This document shows positions 14,751 through 23,594 of a DNA stretch of 64,000 nt, in pieces. A program made the translations under genes and the position numbers. The stretch comes from Ardenticatenaceae bacterium. GTDB taxonomy: Bacteria > Chloroflexota > Anaerolineae > Promineifilales > Promineifilaceae. Each line of letters opens with the position of its first letter. Position 1 is the stretch's first letter. The stretch covers positions 1 through 64,000 of the forward strand of contig JACKBT010000016.1 in the NCBI GenBank assembly GCA_020634415.1. The letters run 5' to 3'. The notes under the pieces are model-generated. The model searched no databases. It had not been told where the DNA came from and worked only from the letters and a program-made list of their open reading frames with translations.

Positions 14751-16109
14751 ATGTATAATTTTCCCCCAGTCGCAGGCATAGACACCGAACAATTACAGCA
14801 GTTTGACCAAGACTTCAACCGCCAGCCGCAGCATCGCCTGGCGTTGAATGCCGTTACCAAAAATAACGTGCATCAGGTCGCTCTGAATCGGGATGTGGTG
14901 ACGAGTACCGATCATACTTTTTCCCATATGATTAAGAGCAATGAGATTACGTCGCAGGATAGAAGCGGCCGTTGTTGGATTTTTGCTGGTTTGAATTTGT
15001 TCCGGCATGAAGCAATGCAGCAGATGAATGTGGAGAAGTTTGAACTGTCTCAGAGTTATTTTATGTTTTGGGATAAGTTGGAGAAGTCGAACTTCTTTCT
15101 GGAAGGTATTTTGCGGACGTTGGATGAGCCGATGAACGGCCGTCTTCTCATGCACCTCGTCCAAAACCCCATCCAAGATGGCGGGCAGTGGGACATGTTC
15201 GTCAATCTCGTCAAAAAGTATGGGGCCGTGCCCAAAAGCGTGATGCCCGAAACAGAAAGCAGCAGCAGTTCTTGGCCCATGAACCGCCTCATCACCGCCA
15301 AGCTGCGCGAATTCGCCGCCGAACTGCGCCAGATGTATGTTGGTGGGGCTGGCACACAGCTTTTGCACACGCGCAAAAAAGAGATGCTCAACATCATTTA
15401 TCGTATGTTGTGCATCCATTTGGGGCAGCCGCCTAAGTCGTTCCATTGGCAGTGGCGCGATAAGGATGATGGCTTTCATCGTGACGGCCGTATTACGCCG
15501 CAGGAGTTTTATGAAAAGTACGGGCAGTACGATTTAGACAATTCTATGTGCCTCATCCACTGCCCAACGGCCGATAAGCCCTTCAACCAACTCTATACCG
15601 TTGACTACTTGGGCAATGTGGTCGAGGGCGACATTATCAAATATGTGAATGTGGACATGGCCGTGTTTAAACAAGCGGCGGTAGAGATGATTAAAGCGGG
15701 CAAACCAGTCTGGTTTGGCTGTGACGTTGGCCCCATGTTGGAGCGGGATTTGGGCATTCTGACGACCAATACCTATGAATATGAACTGGTTTATGGCTCG
15801 CCCTTCACCTCCACCAAAGCCCAACGAGTGGATTTTGGACAGAGCATGATGACCCATGCGATGGTCTTTACCGGTGTGGATTTGGATGAGGAAGGCAAAC
15901 CGGTGAAGTGGCGCGTGGAAAATAGCTGGGGCGAAAAGATTGGCGACAAGGGCTATTTGGTGATGAGTGATGCCTGGTTTGAGGAGTATATGTATGAGGT
16001 GGTGGTGGATAAGCAGTATGTGTCTGCCGAAATTGTGGCTTTGTTAGACACAGAGCCAGTGGTGCTGCCACCCTGGGATCCGATGGGGGCGTTGGCAACG
16101 GCCGAATAA
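14751..16109 (+). CDS. pepC: Aminopeptidase C / bleomycin hydrolase (peptidase C1B)
   Basis: A 452-residue papain-fold cysteine aminopeptidase, cytoplasmic in known members, where it forms hexameric barrels and trims peptides. The start at 14751 follows TTAGGAGA at a good distance. A frame opening at 14691 would add 20 residues overlapping the promoter. Catalytic Cys is about residue 75 in DRSGRCWIFAG, His lies in MTHAMVFTGVD and Asn in VENSWGEK. No signal peptide. It is monocistronic between the Uma2 terminator and a complex inverted repeat. PepC_symbol use rests on the family; the substrate range is unknown. Confidence 0.92.
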   Translation: MYNFPPVAGIDTEQLQQFDQDFNRQPQHRLALNAVTKNNVHQVALNRDVVTSTDHTFSHMIKSNEITSQDRSGRCWIFAGLNLFRHEAMQQMNVEKFELSQSYFMFWDKLEKSNFFLEGILRTLDEPMNGRLLMHLVQNPIQDGGQWDMFVNLVKKYGAVPKSVMPETESSSSSWPMNRLITAKLREFAAELRQMYVGGAGTQLLHTRKKEMLNIIYRMLCIHLGQPPKSFHWQWRDKDDGFHRDGRITPQEFYEKYGQYDLDNSMCLIHCPTADKPFNQLYTVDYLGNVVEGDIIKYVNVDMAVFKQAAVEMIKAGKPVWFGCDVGPMLERDLGILTTNTYEYELVYGSPFTSTKAQRVDFGQSMMTHAMVFTGVDLDEEGKPVKWRVENSWGEKIGDKGYLVMSDAWFEEYMYEVVVDKQYVSAEIVALLDTEPVVLPPWDPMGALATAE

Positions 16110-16121
16110 CAACTGCAAAGA

Positions 16122-16260
16122 TTGGTTCAATCTTCTTGGTCTTTAAATAATTGATCGGGTAACAAAGTAGAGCGATTTTGTAAATCGCTCGGACGATTTA
16201 CAAAATCGTCTTACACTCGTTACCCGATTTATTTTTTAATCTGCAACAAGATTGAACCAA
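16122..16260. repeat. Three-tier nested inverted repeat between convergent genes
   Basis: The outer arms TTGGTTCAATCTT / AAGATTGAACCAA (16122-16134, 16248-16260), middle arms ATCGGGTAAC / GTTACCCGAT (16154-16163, 16219-16228) and inner arms CGATTTTGTAAATCG / CGATTTACAAAATCG (16173-16187, 16194-16208) are all perfect. The inner arms are also self-complementary. It starts 12 bases after pepC and ends one base before the subtilase stop codon, so it may terminate both transcripts. The perfect outer arms also suit a small mobile element. Confidence 0.75.
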
Positions 16261-16261
16261 A

Positions 16262-18682
16262 CTACTTTTCTCCCAGGGCCATTTTTACCGCTTCGTAGGC
16301 ATTGACAATGCCATAACCCGCGATGTTGTTGGGCACAACCGATGTATCCGTTTCTGCCAGACAAGTGCCAGTGGTGGGATCGGCCGTTCCTGTACCCAAC
16401 TCCTCTAACTGCGTTAGAAAATCAGCTTCACCTGCCTCCGAGGCAGGCTCAGTCGTGGGCTGGAAGCGGGTGGCGCTGGCCTGCAAAATGGTCTCCGTTT
16501 GCTCTATATCGCCGATGAGGGCCGGATTGGCTGACCAGATGAGGGCGACAACACCCGCTACATGCGGCCCGGCCATCGAAGTGCCAGAGTTAACGCCGTA
16601 GCTGCTGCCCGGCATAGCCGACAAAACATCCACGCCCGGCGCGGCAATGTCGGGTTTCACCCGCCCACTGCCATCCACCGCCACAGGCCCAGTGCTGCTA
16701 AAGCTGGCGATATTATTGTCAAAATCCACCGCTCCCACCGAGAACACTTCATCGTAAATGGCTGGCGCATCTTCCACCGAACTGCAATTGGGGCCGCTGT
16801 TGCCTGCCGAGACGACGACGAAAATGCCCGCAGCGCGGAGGGCGCGAACGGCCGTTAACAGCGACTCTGGATCACAGCCCTCATACGTTTCGGGGCAGCC
16901 CCACGAGTTGTTGAGAACGTGCGCCGATTGCGTGGGACGGCCGTCGGCCAAAGGGTCGCCGCCCTGAGGATAAGGAGCCAGCATAAACTGCATACAGTCC
17001 AGATACAGCGCGGGGTTGCCCAAATTGCGCACCAAATTGGCACAGGCAAACCATTGCGCATCGGGGGCCACGCCCGTGTTATTGCCCAAAACCGAGCCTA
17101 AAGTGTGCGTGCCATGTCCGCCATTGTCCACCGGCGCCACCGTGCCGCGCCAGGGGTCGAGCCAATAGCCACTATGGTCGCCCGCACTGCCCAAATACCC
17201 ATCCATCAGTTCGGGGTGATCCCACTGCACACCCGAATCGCTCTGGCCGACGATGATGCCCGCGCCGCGCACACCCAACTCCTGCCAGACGCGATCCGCG
17301 CCAATGTTGGTGAGATTCCATTGGGGGCTGCTGGGGGCAGGTTCAGGCAGGGAAGGCAGTTCGGCATCCTCGCTGATGGGGCGCAGGACGGGGCTGGGCA
17401 TGACGCGATCCACATCGGGGCGGGTGGCAAGCCAGAGGCGGACGAGCAGCCCGCCGCGCACTTCCAGGGCGTTGACGAGGTAGTAGGGCGTGTAGGTTAG
17501 GCCCAGATTGTCGAGCGATTGGCGCAAATCGGCCTGCGTGGTTTGGGCGTGGCTGGTGAGGGTGTCGTAAACGAACTGGCGGCGCTGGTCGTAGTCGGCG
17601 ATGGTGCTGGCTGATGAGACATCGGCTTGCGTGTTGAGGATGACAAAGAGCCTGTCGCCATACAGCCCTGGCTGGCCGCTGCTGAAGTACACGAAGAGGC
17701 TGAGGGCGAGGGTGATGAGGGTGAAGGCGGGGGCTAAACGGCCGTTCCCTCTCCCCAACCGCTCCCGTAAAAAGAACAAAACAAAACCCACAACCCAGGC
17801 AAAAACGGCCGTACTCAACATCGCTTGCAGACTGGCAAACAAAATGCCGTCAAAGGCCACCAGGTTCATGGCATCGGTGTCGGTGAAGGCCAGGATGATG
17901 GCGGCGGTGAGGCCAATTAATAATCCAGATGATAATGAATTGCCTTTGATGGCAAGGGCGGCCATGACCCAGGCCAGGGCGGGCAGGGCGATGATGAGCA
18001 GGATTTGGGTGCCGTTGAAGCTGAGGGCTGAGGCCAGGATGAGTACGGCCGTGCCCATCACAAAACCGCCCAGGGTGATGTCCCAGCCGGAGCCTTGACT
18101 ATGTTGGGGGAGAGTGGGCAGCCAGGAACGGCCGTTCACCAAACCCACCACTACGCCAAACATCAGCCCCAATATGAGCGTCAAAACGGTGTCTAGCAGT
18201 GAGCCTAACGCGCCTTGCAGGAACCAGGGCAGGCTGACCAGCAGGGCCAGGCTGATGGCTAACCACGCTGGTTTGCCGAAGGGCTGTTTGCGCCAGAGGA
18301 TGAGGATGAAGACGGCCGTTAATCCTGTCTGGGCCAGCAAAAGCAGTTGGCTGTGCGTGGGCAAGATTAAGCGGGTGAGGGCCAAAAGCAGTGGGTAAGC
18401 GCAGGCCAGCAGCCACGTCTGGAAAGCAGCGCGATAGCGTAAAAGCGGCCATTTCCAGGCCAGCAAAGCCGCGGGCAAGGCCACGAGGACGGTCTGGGCT
18501 AACACCGCCCATACCCAGGGCCACATCGCGTCGGCCACGCCAGCACCAGCCATAAACCAGGGTGTTCCCTGGGCGCTCAAGACGACAAAGGCATTCCAAA
18601 AGCTGAGCAGAACAACCAAAATACGCCCACCCCAGCTTTGCCAGGAGGGAACGGTTGGTTCGTGGTTAGAGGGTTCGATCAT
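16262..18682 (-). CDS. Polytopic membrane protein with C-terminal subtilisin (S8) protease domain
   Basis: 806 residues. The first about 345 residues hold around ten or more hydrophobic helices (from ILVVLLSFWNAFVVLSA on) with short loops. A linker of about 100 residues follows, reminiscent of an inhibitor-type prodomain. The peptidase domain (about 470 to 800) has the triad D482 in GQSDSGVQWDHPEL, H523 in GGHGTHTLG and S702 in GTSMAGPHVAG, with oxyanion Asn in SAGNSGPN. The protease is therefore tethered to the cytoplasmic membrane and probably faces outward. Most subtilases are secreted with a simple signal peptide, so this architecture is unusual. No ribosome binding site is evident at ATG 18682, which abuts a repeat element. 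At least seven ACGGCCGT copies lie in the frame. Confidence 0.88.
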   Translation of the reverse strand: MIEPSNHEPTVPSWQSWGGRILVVLLSFWNAFVVLSAQGTPWFMAGAGVADAMWPWVWAVLAQTVLVALPAALLAWKWPLLRYRAAFQTWLLACAYPLLLALTRLILPTHSQLLLLAQTGLTAVFILILWRKQPFGKPAWLAISLALLVSLPWFLQGALGSLLDTVLTLILGLMFGVVVGLVNGRSWLPTLPQHSQGSGWDITLGGFVMGTAVLILASALSFNGTQILLIIALPALAWVMAALAIKGNSLSSGLLIGLTAAIILAFTDTDAMNLVAFDGILFASLQAMLSTAVFAWVVGFVLFFLRERLGRGNGRLAPAFTLITLALSLFVYFSSGQPGLYGDRLFVILNTQADVSSASTIADYDQRRQFVYDTLTSHAQTTQADLRQSLDNLGLTYTPYYLVNALEVRGGLLVRLWLATRPDVDRVMPSPVLRPISEDAELPSLPEPAPSSPQWNLTNIGADRVWQELGVRGAGIIVGQSDSGVQWDHPELMDGYLGSAGDHSGYWLDPWRGTVAPVDNGGHGTHTLGSVLGNNTGVAPDAQWFACANLVRNLGNPALYLDCMQFMLAPYPQGGDPLADGRPTQSAHVLNNSWGCPETYEGCDPESLLTAVRALRAAGIFVVVSAGNSGPNCSSVEDAPAIYDEVFSVGAVDFDNNIASFSSTGPVAVDGSGRVKPDIAAPGVDVLSAMPGSSYGVNSGTSMAGPHVAGVVALIWSANPALIGDIEQTETILQASATRFQPTTEPASEAGEADFLTQLEELGTGTADPTTGTCLAETDTSVVPNNIAGYGIVNAYEAVKMALGEK

Positions 18683-18683
18683 G

Positions 18684-18750
18684 GGGAGATTGGGGACTGG
18701 AGACTAGAGACTGGAGATTGCACGGTCTCCAGTCTCCAATCTCCAATCTC
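18684..18750. repeat. GGAGACT-family inverted repeat, copy 1
   Basis: GAGATTGG-GGACTGGAGAC and GTCTCCAGTCTCCAATCTC are inverted arms about a short centre, between the subtilase start and the M20 peptidase stop. Same family as copies at 37481, 51250, 53212, 60500 and 62204. Confidence 0.75.
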
Positions 18751-18754
18751 TTTG

Positions 18755-19900
18755 TTAAAAAGTACGCAGCAGATGCACGTAGCCGCGCAAACTCTCGGCG
18801 ATTTCGGCGATGGCGATGTTTTCTTTAACGGTGTGGGCCACGAACTCATCGCCGGGGCCGTAGCCGATCATGGGCAGGTTGTAGGGGACGAAGTGACGGC
18901 CGTCTGTGGCAAAACGGTAGTTGGACAAAGGAATTTCATGGCCGACACCTGCTTCTAGGGCGGCTTTGGCTTTGATGACGGCCTCGTGGTCGGGCGGCGC
19001 GTAGAAGCCGGTGATGGTTTTGTCTGTTTCGATTAAACGGCCGTCGCCATATCCTTCCTCCAGCGTGAAATTCAGCCCTTCACCCACGCGGCGGAAGAAA
19101 TCGGCCAGGCTTTGGGTGCTTTCCAGGGAGGTGCGGCAGTCGAGCAGCACTCGCGTCCAGGCAGGAGTGACATTGTAGCTGGTGGTATCTACTTCGATGA
19201 CGGTGGGGGCGATGGTGGTTTTGCCCAAAAGGGGGTGTTGGGGTAGATGGGTAACGGCCGTCTCCAACCTCTGCAAAAATTCGGCCATCTGGTAATTGGG
19301 ATTGTCGCCCCGTTCGGGCACGCTGGCATGGACGGAACGGCCGTGAAAGACGGCCCACAGCCAATGCCCACCGCGATGCCCCAGGCACAGTTTGTTGCTC
19401 GATGGCTCGCCAATCACCACCAACGCCACCGGATAATCGAGGTTTTCTACCCAATGAATCGCCCCCGCGCCGCCAATTTCCTCTTGCACCACACCGGTGA
19501 AGACGACATCGCGTAACGGCCGTTCCCCGGCTCGTAACAATGCGGCCATGCTGTAGACCTGCACCGCCATCGGCCCTTTGATGTCGCACGCGCCCCGGCC
19601 CAGAATACGGCCGTCTACAATCTCACCCGAATAGGGCGGCACAGGCCACAAGGTGGGGTCGCCCGGATCAACATGATCCAGATGTGTGTTTAGCACCAGT
19701 GTCCCCAAACTGCGATCCTGCCCAAAGATACGGCCGCAGGCATTGCCCGCGCCATCAAGCCACACCTCATCAAAGCCCAACTGCCGCATCTCCTCGGCCA
19801 CTACCTGGGCAATGGCGGCTTCTTGGTAGGACATGCTGGGTGTTTGGATGAGTCGTTGGGTGAAGTGCAGGCAATCGGCCGTTAATGTTTCATAATCCAT
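18755..19900 (-). CDS. M20-family metallopeptidase / amidohydrolase (ArgE/DapE/YgeY-like)
   Basis: A 381-residue cytoplasmic enzyme with the co-catalytic dizinc site of the family. The ligands are H in NTHLDHVDPGD, D in GRGACDIKG, the catalytic and ligand pair EE in VQEEIGGAG, the acid in GEPSSN, and the last His in GDEFVAHTVKE. The insert dimerisation domain carries GRSVHASVPERGDN. AGGAGA stands five bases before the ATG. Family members hydrolyse N-acyl or peptide-like amide bonds (acetylornithine, succinyl-diaminopimelate, carnosine-like substrates), and the sequence does not decide which. The leader holds two tandem CCTCCCGGAGG-type hairpin units. Confidence 0.88.
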   Translation of the reverse strand: MDYETLTADCLHFTQRLIQTPSMSYQEAAIAQVVAEEMRQLGFDEVWLDGAGNACGRIFGQDRSLGTLVLNTHLDHVDPGDPTLWPVPPYSGEIVDGRILGRGACDIKGPMAVQVYSMAALLRAGERPLRDVVFTGVVQEEIGGAGAIHWVENLDYPVALVVIGEPSSNKLCLGHRGGHWLWAVFHGRSVHASVPERGDNPNYQMAEFLQRLETAVTHLPQHPLLGKTTIAPTVIEVDTTSYNVTPAWTRVLLDCRTSLESTQSLADFFRRVGEGLNFTLEEGYGDGRLIETDKTITGFYAPPDHEAVIKAKAALEAGVGHEIPLSNYRFATDGRHFVPYNLPMIGYGPGDEFVAHTVKENIAIAEIAESLRGYVHLLRTF

Positions 19901-19911
19901 TTTCTTCTCCT

Positions 19912-20036
19912 GAACCTCCCGGAGGGTTAACCCTGGAGCCAGGTGTTGGGCGGAACCTCCGGGAGGATGAGTTTCTCTTGAATCTCCCGGAGGGTTAACC
20001 CTGGAGCCGGGTATTGGGCGGAACCTCCGGGAGGAT
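19912..20036 (-). repeat. Two tandem 68-bp hairpin units in the leader of the M20 gene
   Basis: Units starting at 19912 and 19980 are nearly identical. Each runs from CCTCCCGGAGGG-TTAACCCTGGAG through to CGGAACCTCCGGGAGGATG, so each folds by CCTCC/GGAGG-type pairing. They lie between the stop of the VWA gene and the ribosome binding site of the M20 gene. Related single units precede the ATP-grasp genes at 52296 and 54724. Confidence 0.75.
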
Positions 20037-20038
20037 GA

Positions 20039-21697
20039 TTACCGACCTACGCCCACGCTGCCACCAAAGGCGGCCGACATCTCCTCGTAAATGGCGGCAA
20101 TACTGGCCTCGTCGCCCTGATAGAAGTTGCCGTTGGCCTCGCTAGCAATGGTCATCAGCACATCTTCATCGGCACTGCTGCCGTAAGCGATGGTGAACAC
20201 AGTGGTGTTATTGGCTGTGGCTGCCTCGATGAGAGCCGAGTTGTAGCCGTAGCGGGTGCTGGCGGTGTCTTCGCCATCAGTCAATACAACCAGGGCATTG
20301 GCGGTATCTACCGATTGGGTGCTGGCGATAACGGTCGCGCCATCACCGATGGCATCGAACAGGGTGGTGTCGCCAGCGGCGCGTAAGCCTTGAATGGTGT
20401 TGATGATTTTTTGGCGTGAGGCCCCGACTTGTTCATGTTGGATGAGGAGGTTGGGTTGATCGCTAAAGGCGATGATGGAGATGTAATCATCTTCGCCCAT
20501 CTGCTGCACAAACTGTTCGGCCGCTTCCAGCATGTTGTCAATGGCGCGGCCGCGCATACTGCCCGATGTGTCCAGCAGCATGACCAGATTGACATCTTTG
20601 CGGGCTTCTTGCCACAATTCCTGCACGGCATAGATGGTTTCTACAGTGGGCGGATTGAAGCGAATGACCGGTTGGCTCAAGTCTACACCGCGAGAGGCAT
20701 CCAAAGGTGCGCCCACAGTCACAGCGTCATTCACGGGGCGGAGACCGAAGGAAACGGCCGTTGTCTGCCCCTCATCACCTACCAAATAATCCCGAAAAAT
20801 CTCTGCCGCCTCTTGCACATCCGCCTCTGCGGCACTATTGATGCAGGCGGGGTGGGTGGCAACAAAGGTGCCTTCCAGTGGATAAACAGGCACGATGCTG
20901 CCGCCGCCATATTGCACAACGGTGCTTTCATACATCACCGCTGCGCCCAGGTAAGATTCGCCGCGTTCGCTCATCGTCGCGCCCAAATTGTTGGTGCTGT
21001 TGCTAAACCAGGCCACCGCACTTTCAAATGACCCCACAGAGGCTTGGACGACTGGCTGTTGGATGTCTTCCGTTGTCACTGCTTCGGTTTTAGATTCGGC
21101 GGCTTGTACCAAAGCCAATAAGGTGCTGATGCCCGAACCGGAGAGGCCGGGATGGGTGTGGCTGAGGCGCAGGGCATCGCCAAAAGAGCCGCCAGTGTAA
21201 TATTGCCAGGCGGAGGGATCGGCGGCGAGGCTGCCGACATCGAGCCAGCCGAGGGGCAAACTGGGCCAGCCGAGTGATTCGGCCACGTCGCGCCACATGC
21301 CGATGACGAGGGGACTTTCGGCCACGCTGACGCAGGTGTTTTGGAAGGCGCTGTTGCCTTGATCGGCCAGTAAGTTGGTCCAGACGGGTTCTTCGGGAAT
21401 CCACAGGCCCGCGTTGAGTTCGTCGCTGCTGATTTCGGTGACGGCCTGGCCGGATTCGGTGGCGTGTAACTGGACGTAGATTTGGTCGCCACTGCTGGTT
21501 TCGGTTTCGGTGGCGTTGAATTGGGTAACGGCCGTTGCCAGCCAGGGTTCCAAACTCGAATTAGCCACCACATCCACCACCAGCGCATTACGTGGCACAC
21601 TGCTTTCACTGTCCGAATTCAACACGCTGCAAGCCACTGCCGGCAAACTAAGCATCATAAACAGCAGGAAGATGCTGCGATAGGTTTTGAAGTTCAT
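20039..21697 (-). CDS. Lipoprotein with solute-binding-like and VWA domains
   Basis: About 552 residues. ATG 21697 is preferred over 21703, which touches the AAAGGA ribosome binding site. The type II signal peptide has lipobox LPAVAC at about residue 18 to 23, so the protein is lipid-anchored outside the membrane. Residues about 40 to 330 resemble a periplasmic-binding-protein fold (VDVVANSSLEPWLATAV). The VWA domain (about 360 to 545) has MIDAS motif DTSGSM, a Thr in GDTTLFDA and VLTDGED, all consistent with metal-dependent ligand binding. It lies downstream of a solute-binding/OmpA gene in the same direction, and the two look like partners in an envelope function. Confidence 0.82.
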   Translation of the reverse strand: MNFKTYRSIFLLFMMLSLPAVACSVLNSDSESSVPRNALVVDVVANSSLEPWLATAVTQFNATETETSSGDQIYVQLHATESGQAVTEISSDELNAGLWIPEEPVWTNLLADQGNSAFQNTCVSVAESPLVIGMWRDVAESLGWPSLPLGWLDVGSLAADPSAWQYYTGGSFGDALRLSHTHPGLSGSGISTLLALVQAAESKTEAVTTEDIQQPVVQASVGSFESAVAWFSNSTNNLGATMSERGESYLGAAVMYESTVVQYGGGSIVPVYPLEGTFVATHPACINSAAEADVQEAAEIFRDYLVGDEGQTTAVSFGLRPVNDAVTVGAPLDASRGVDLSQPVIRFNPPTVETIYAVQELWQEARKDVNLVMLLDTSGSMRGRAIDNMLEAAEQFVQQMGEDDYISIIAFSDQPNLLIQHEQVGASRQKIINTIQGLRAAGDTTLFDAIGDGATVIASTQSVDTANALVVLTDGEDTASTRYGYNSALIEAATANNTTVFTIAYGSSADEDVLMTIASEANGNFYQGDEASIAAIYEEMSAAFGGSVGVGR

Positions 21698-21714
21698 GAT
21701 CATTCCTTTGTATC

Positions 21715-21801
21715 ATGTCATTCCGAACGAAGTCTTCGGAGTGAGGAATCTCTCTGGGATTGCTGCCAAGAGAGATTCCTCGGCAGACCTCGGAATGACA
21801 T
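21715..21801. repeat. 87-bp nested inverted repeat bounded by TGTCATTCCGA
   Basis: The outer arms ATGTCATTCCGA / TCGGAATGACAT are perfect and 12 bp long. The inner arms AGGAATCTCTCT / AGAGAGATTCCT (21744-21755, 21769-21780) are perfect too. It sits between the OmpA-type gene stop and the VWA gene start. It may attenuate or terminate the transcript between them, or be a miniature mobile element. Confidence 0.75.
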
Positions 21802-21809
21802 ATGGACGA

Positions 21810-23453
21810 TTACCGTCCGGCCGTTACCAACGTCAATTCCACAAAGCGGTCTTGGGCTTGTAGATTGGGATCGTCGGTGTTTTGGCGTTCGGATGGGGGC
21901 AGCACGGCATCAATGATGAAACGAGCGGGGTCAATGCCTTGCGACACGAGGTAATCCACCACCGATTGGGCGCGGCCTTCGGCGACTTCTAATATCTCAG
22001 CTTCGGTGTAAGGTGGGTTGTTGGCCGGCCAGGCCGATGAGCCTGTCACTTTGAGGAACAGACCCACGCTTTGCGAGAGGGTGGGGATGACACAGCCATC
22101 CAAAATGCGGCGAGATTCCAACGTCAGTTCGGTGGATTCGGGCAGGAAGGTGAAGGTGCGGCAGGGGAGGACGGCCAGGGTAGCGGCTGTTGCCGACCCT
22201 ACGCCGGACACATCCAACTGCGTTTGGGCCGACATGGAGAAGGTGTCATTCACAGGGTTGCCGTTTGCCTGCAAACTGGCCTGGTCGGCGGCGCGGAGGA
22301 CGAAGCCGGGATTGACCAGTTCGTTGACATCATCATCGGCGGGGTTGGCATCGGAGGCGGCCCAGACGCGGCGGGCGATTTCCAGCCGGTTGACGATGGG
22401 GCGGGTGTCGCGCATGACGAAGGCGTTATCACCTAAATCGGCCTGGGCAACACTTTCCAGCCACACCTCGAAATCATCGGTGGCGGTTTCGGAGTAGATG
22501 AAGCTCCAATCGTTGTGGCCCCATTGGGCGATTTGGGCGGCGGCGGTGTCGAAGTCCTCAAATTGGGCTTTGAGCGTGTCGAACCAGGCGTTGTGGAAGT
22601 TCTGCACCAGATCGGCATTGTTTTGGATGGATTGGCGGGAGGTGACGATGACATCTACCACAACCCGCAGTTGGTTGGAACTCATTAGCGGTACGCCGCC
22701 GCTGCTTTCGGCATCGTAAATGTCGGGTTCCCAGCCAGAGACGGCATCGGCTTGCCCGGCGTTGAAGGCGGCGACGGCATCGGCCACGCTGTCTTGGGGG
22801 ACGAGGGTGACTTGGGAGCGGGGGCTAAGCTGGGCAATGGAGAGGGTGTAGTAGAGGAAGTATTCGCCCACGCTGTTCTGGGCGAAGCTGATGCGCTTGC
22901 CTTGCAGTTCGTTGATGGTGGCGATGTCGCGTCCCCACAGCTGATCGGCGCCGGCGCTTTCGTCTACGATGGCGGTGATGACGCCGGGGCTGGAGAGGGC
23001 TACGGAGTCGAGGGTGGTGAGGAGGCAGCTCCACTGCCCGGCGTTGAGGAGGGCGGTGCGCTGCTCTTCGGAGACATCGTAGGCGGGGTTTTCATCGAGG
23101 AAGAAGGGGACGATGCCCAGATGGAAGCCGTGTTCCACGTCTTTGCCGGAGATTTGCATCTGCTGCAAGGTGAAGTAGCTGCCGAAGGCATCGGCGCCGC
23201 AGATGTAGGTGGGCAGGCCATCGCTGCTGTCGTAGTCGGGGGCGAAGATGGGGTCGGGGGAGTCGAGGTTGACGACGGGGGTGGCTCCGCCGTTTTGGTT
23301 GGATGATACGGTGGCGACTCCGGCAACGGCCGTTGGCTCTTCACCCTCATTAATGGCATTGGAAATCAGGTTGTAGCCAACCACGCCACAAATAGCGACT
23401 AAGGCCAGGCCAATGATGGCGATGAATATGATTCGGGTGCGATCTAGTTGCAT
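21810..23453 (-). CDS. Substrate-binding (NMT1/phosphate-binding-like) protein with C-terminal OmpA domain
   Basis: 547 residues. An N-terminal membrane helix (about 8 to 28, IIFIAIIGLALVAICGVVGYNLI) anchors it. A type 2 periplasmic-binding-protein fold (about 75 to 395) contains LQGKRISFAQNSVGEYFLYY and AAFNAGQADAVSGWEPD, the usual hinge-strand pattern of NMT1/THI5 and phosphonate binders. The end (about 420 to 547) is an OmpA-like peptidoglycan-associated domain, with EAEILEVAEGRAQSVVDYLVSQGIDPARF and the terminal strand DRFVELTLV. Binding both a small ligand and the cell wall is an uncommon combination, known mostly from gram-positive-like and Chloroflexota genomes. It is upstream of the VWA lipoprotein. 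Confidence 0.8.
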   Translation of the reverse strand: MQLDRTRIIFIAIIGLALVAICGVVGYNLISNAINEGEEPTAVAGVATVSSNQNGGATPVVNLDSPDPIFAPDYDSSDGLPTYICGADAFGSYFTLQQMQISGKDVEHGFHLGIVPFFLDENPAYDVSEEQRTALLNAGQWSCLLTTLDSVALSSPGVITAIVDESAGADQLWGRDIATINELQGKRISFAQNSVGEYFLYYTLSIAQLSPRSQVTLVPQDSVADAVAAFNAGQADAVSGWEPDIYDAESSGGVPLMSSNQLRVVVDVIVTSRQSIQNNADLVQNFHNAWFDTLKAQFEDFDTAAAQIAQWGHNDWSFIYSETATDDFEVWLESVAQADLGDNAFVMRDTRPIVNRLEIARRVWAASDANPADDDVNELVNPGFVLRAADQASLQANGNPVNDTFSMSAQTQLDVSGVGSATAATLAVLPCRTFTFLPESTELTLESRRILDGCVIPTLSQSVGLFLKVTGSSAWPANNPPYTEAEILEVAEGRAQSVVDYLVSQGIDPARFIIDAVLPPSERQNTDDPNLQAQDRFVELTLVTAGR

Positions 23454-23465
23454 GGAAATGCTCCT

Positions 23466-23492
23466 TGTAAAACGTAATGCGTAAAACGTAAT
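23466..23492. repeat. Tandem GTAAAACGTAAT repeat
   Basis: GTAAAACGTAAT occurs twice with a 14-base period directly upstream of the OmpA-type gene. A related inverted form follows lon at 59955. Confidence 0.55.
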
Positions 23493-23529
23493 TTTGCCCT
23501 AGATATGGGCGTTTTTCTTGAAAAGTGAG

Positions 23530-23556
23530 AATATCAACTGTATATACGTTGATATT
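23530..23556. promoter_or_regulatory. Operator-like perfect dyad
   Basis: AATATCAAC and GTTGATATT are perfect 9-bp inverted arms around TGTATATAC, in the AT-rich spacer upstream of the minus-strand OmpA-type gene. The size and spacing fit a dimeric repressor site. Folding as a weak terminator for the preceding decarboxylase gene is the alternative. Confidence 0.45.
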
Positions 23557-23594
23557 ATGAAGTTCGTTGCTTAGTTTATATTGAGTATCAAACC

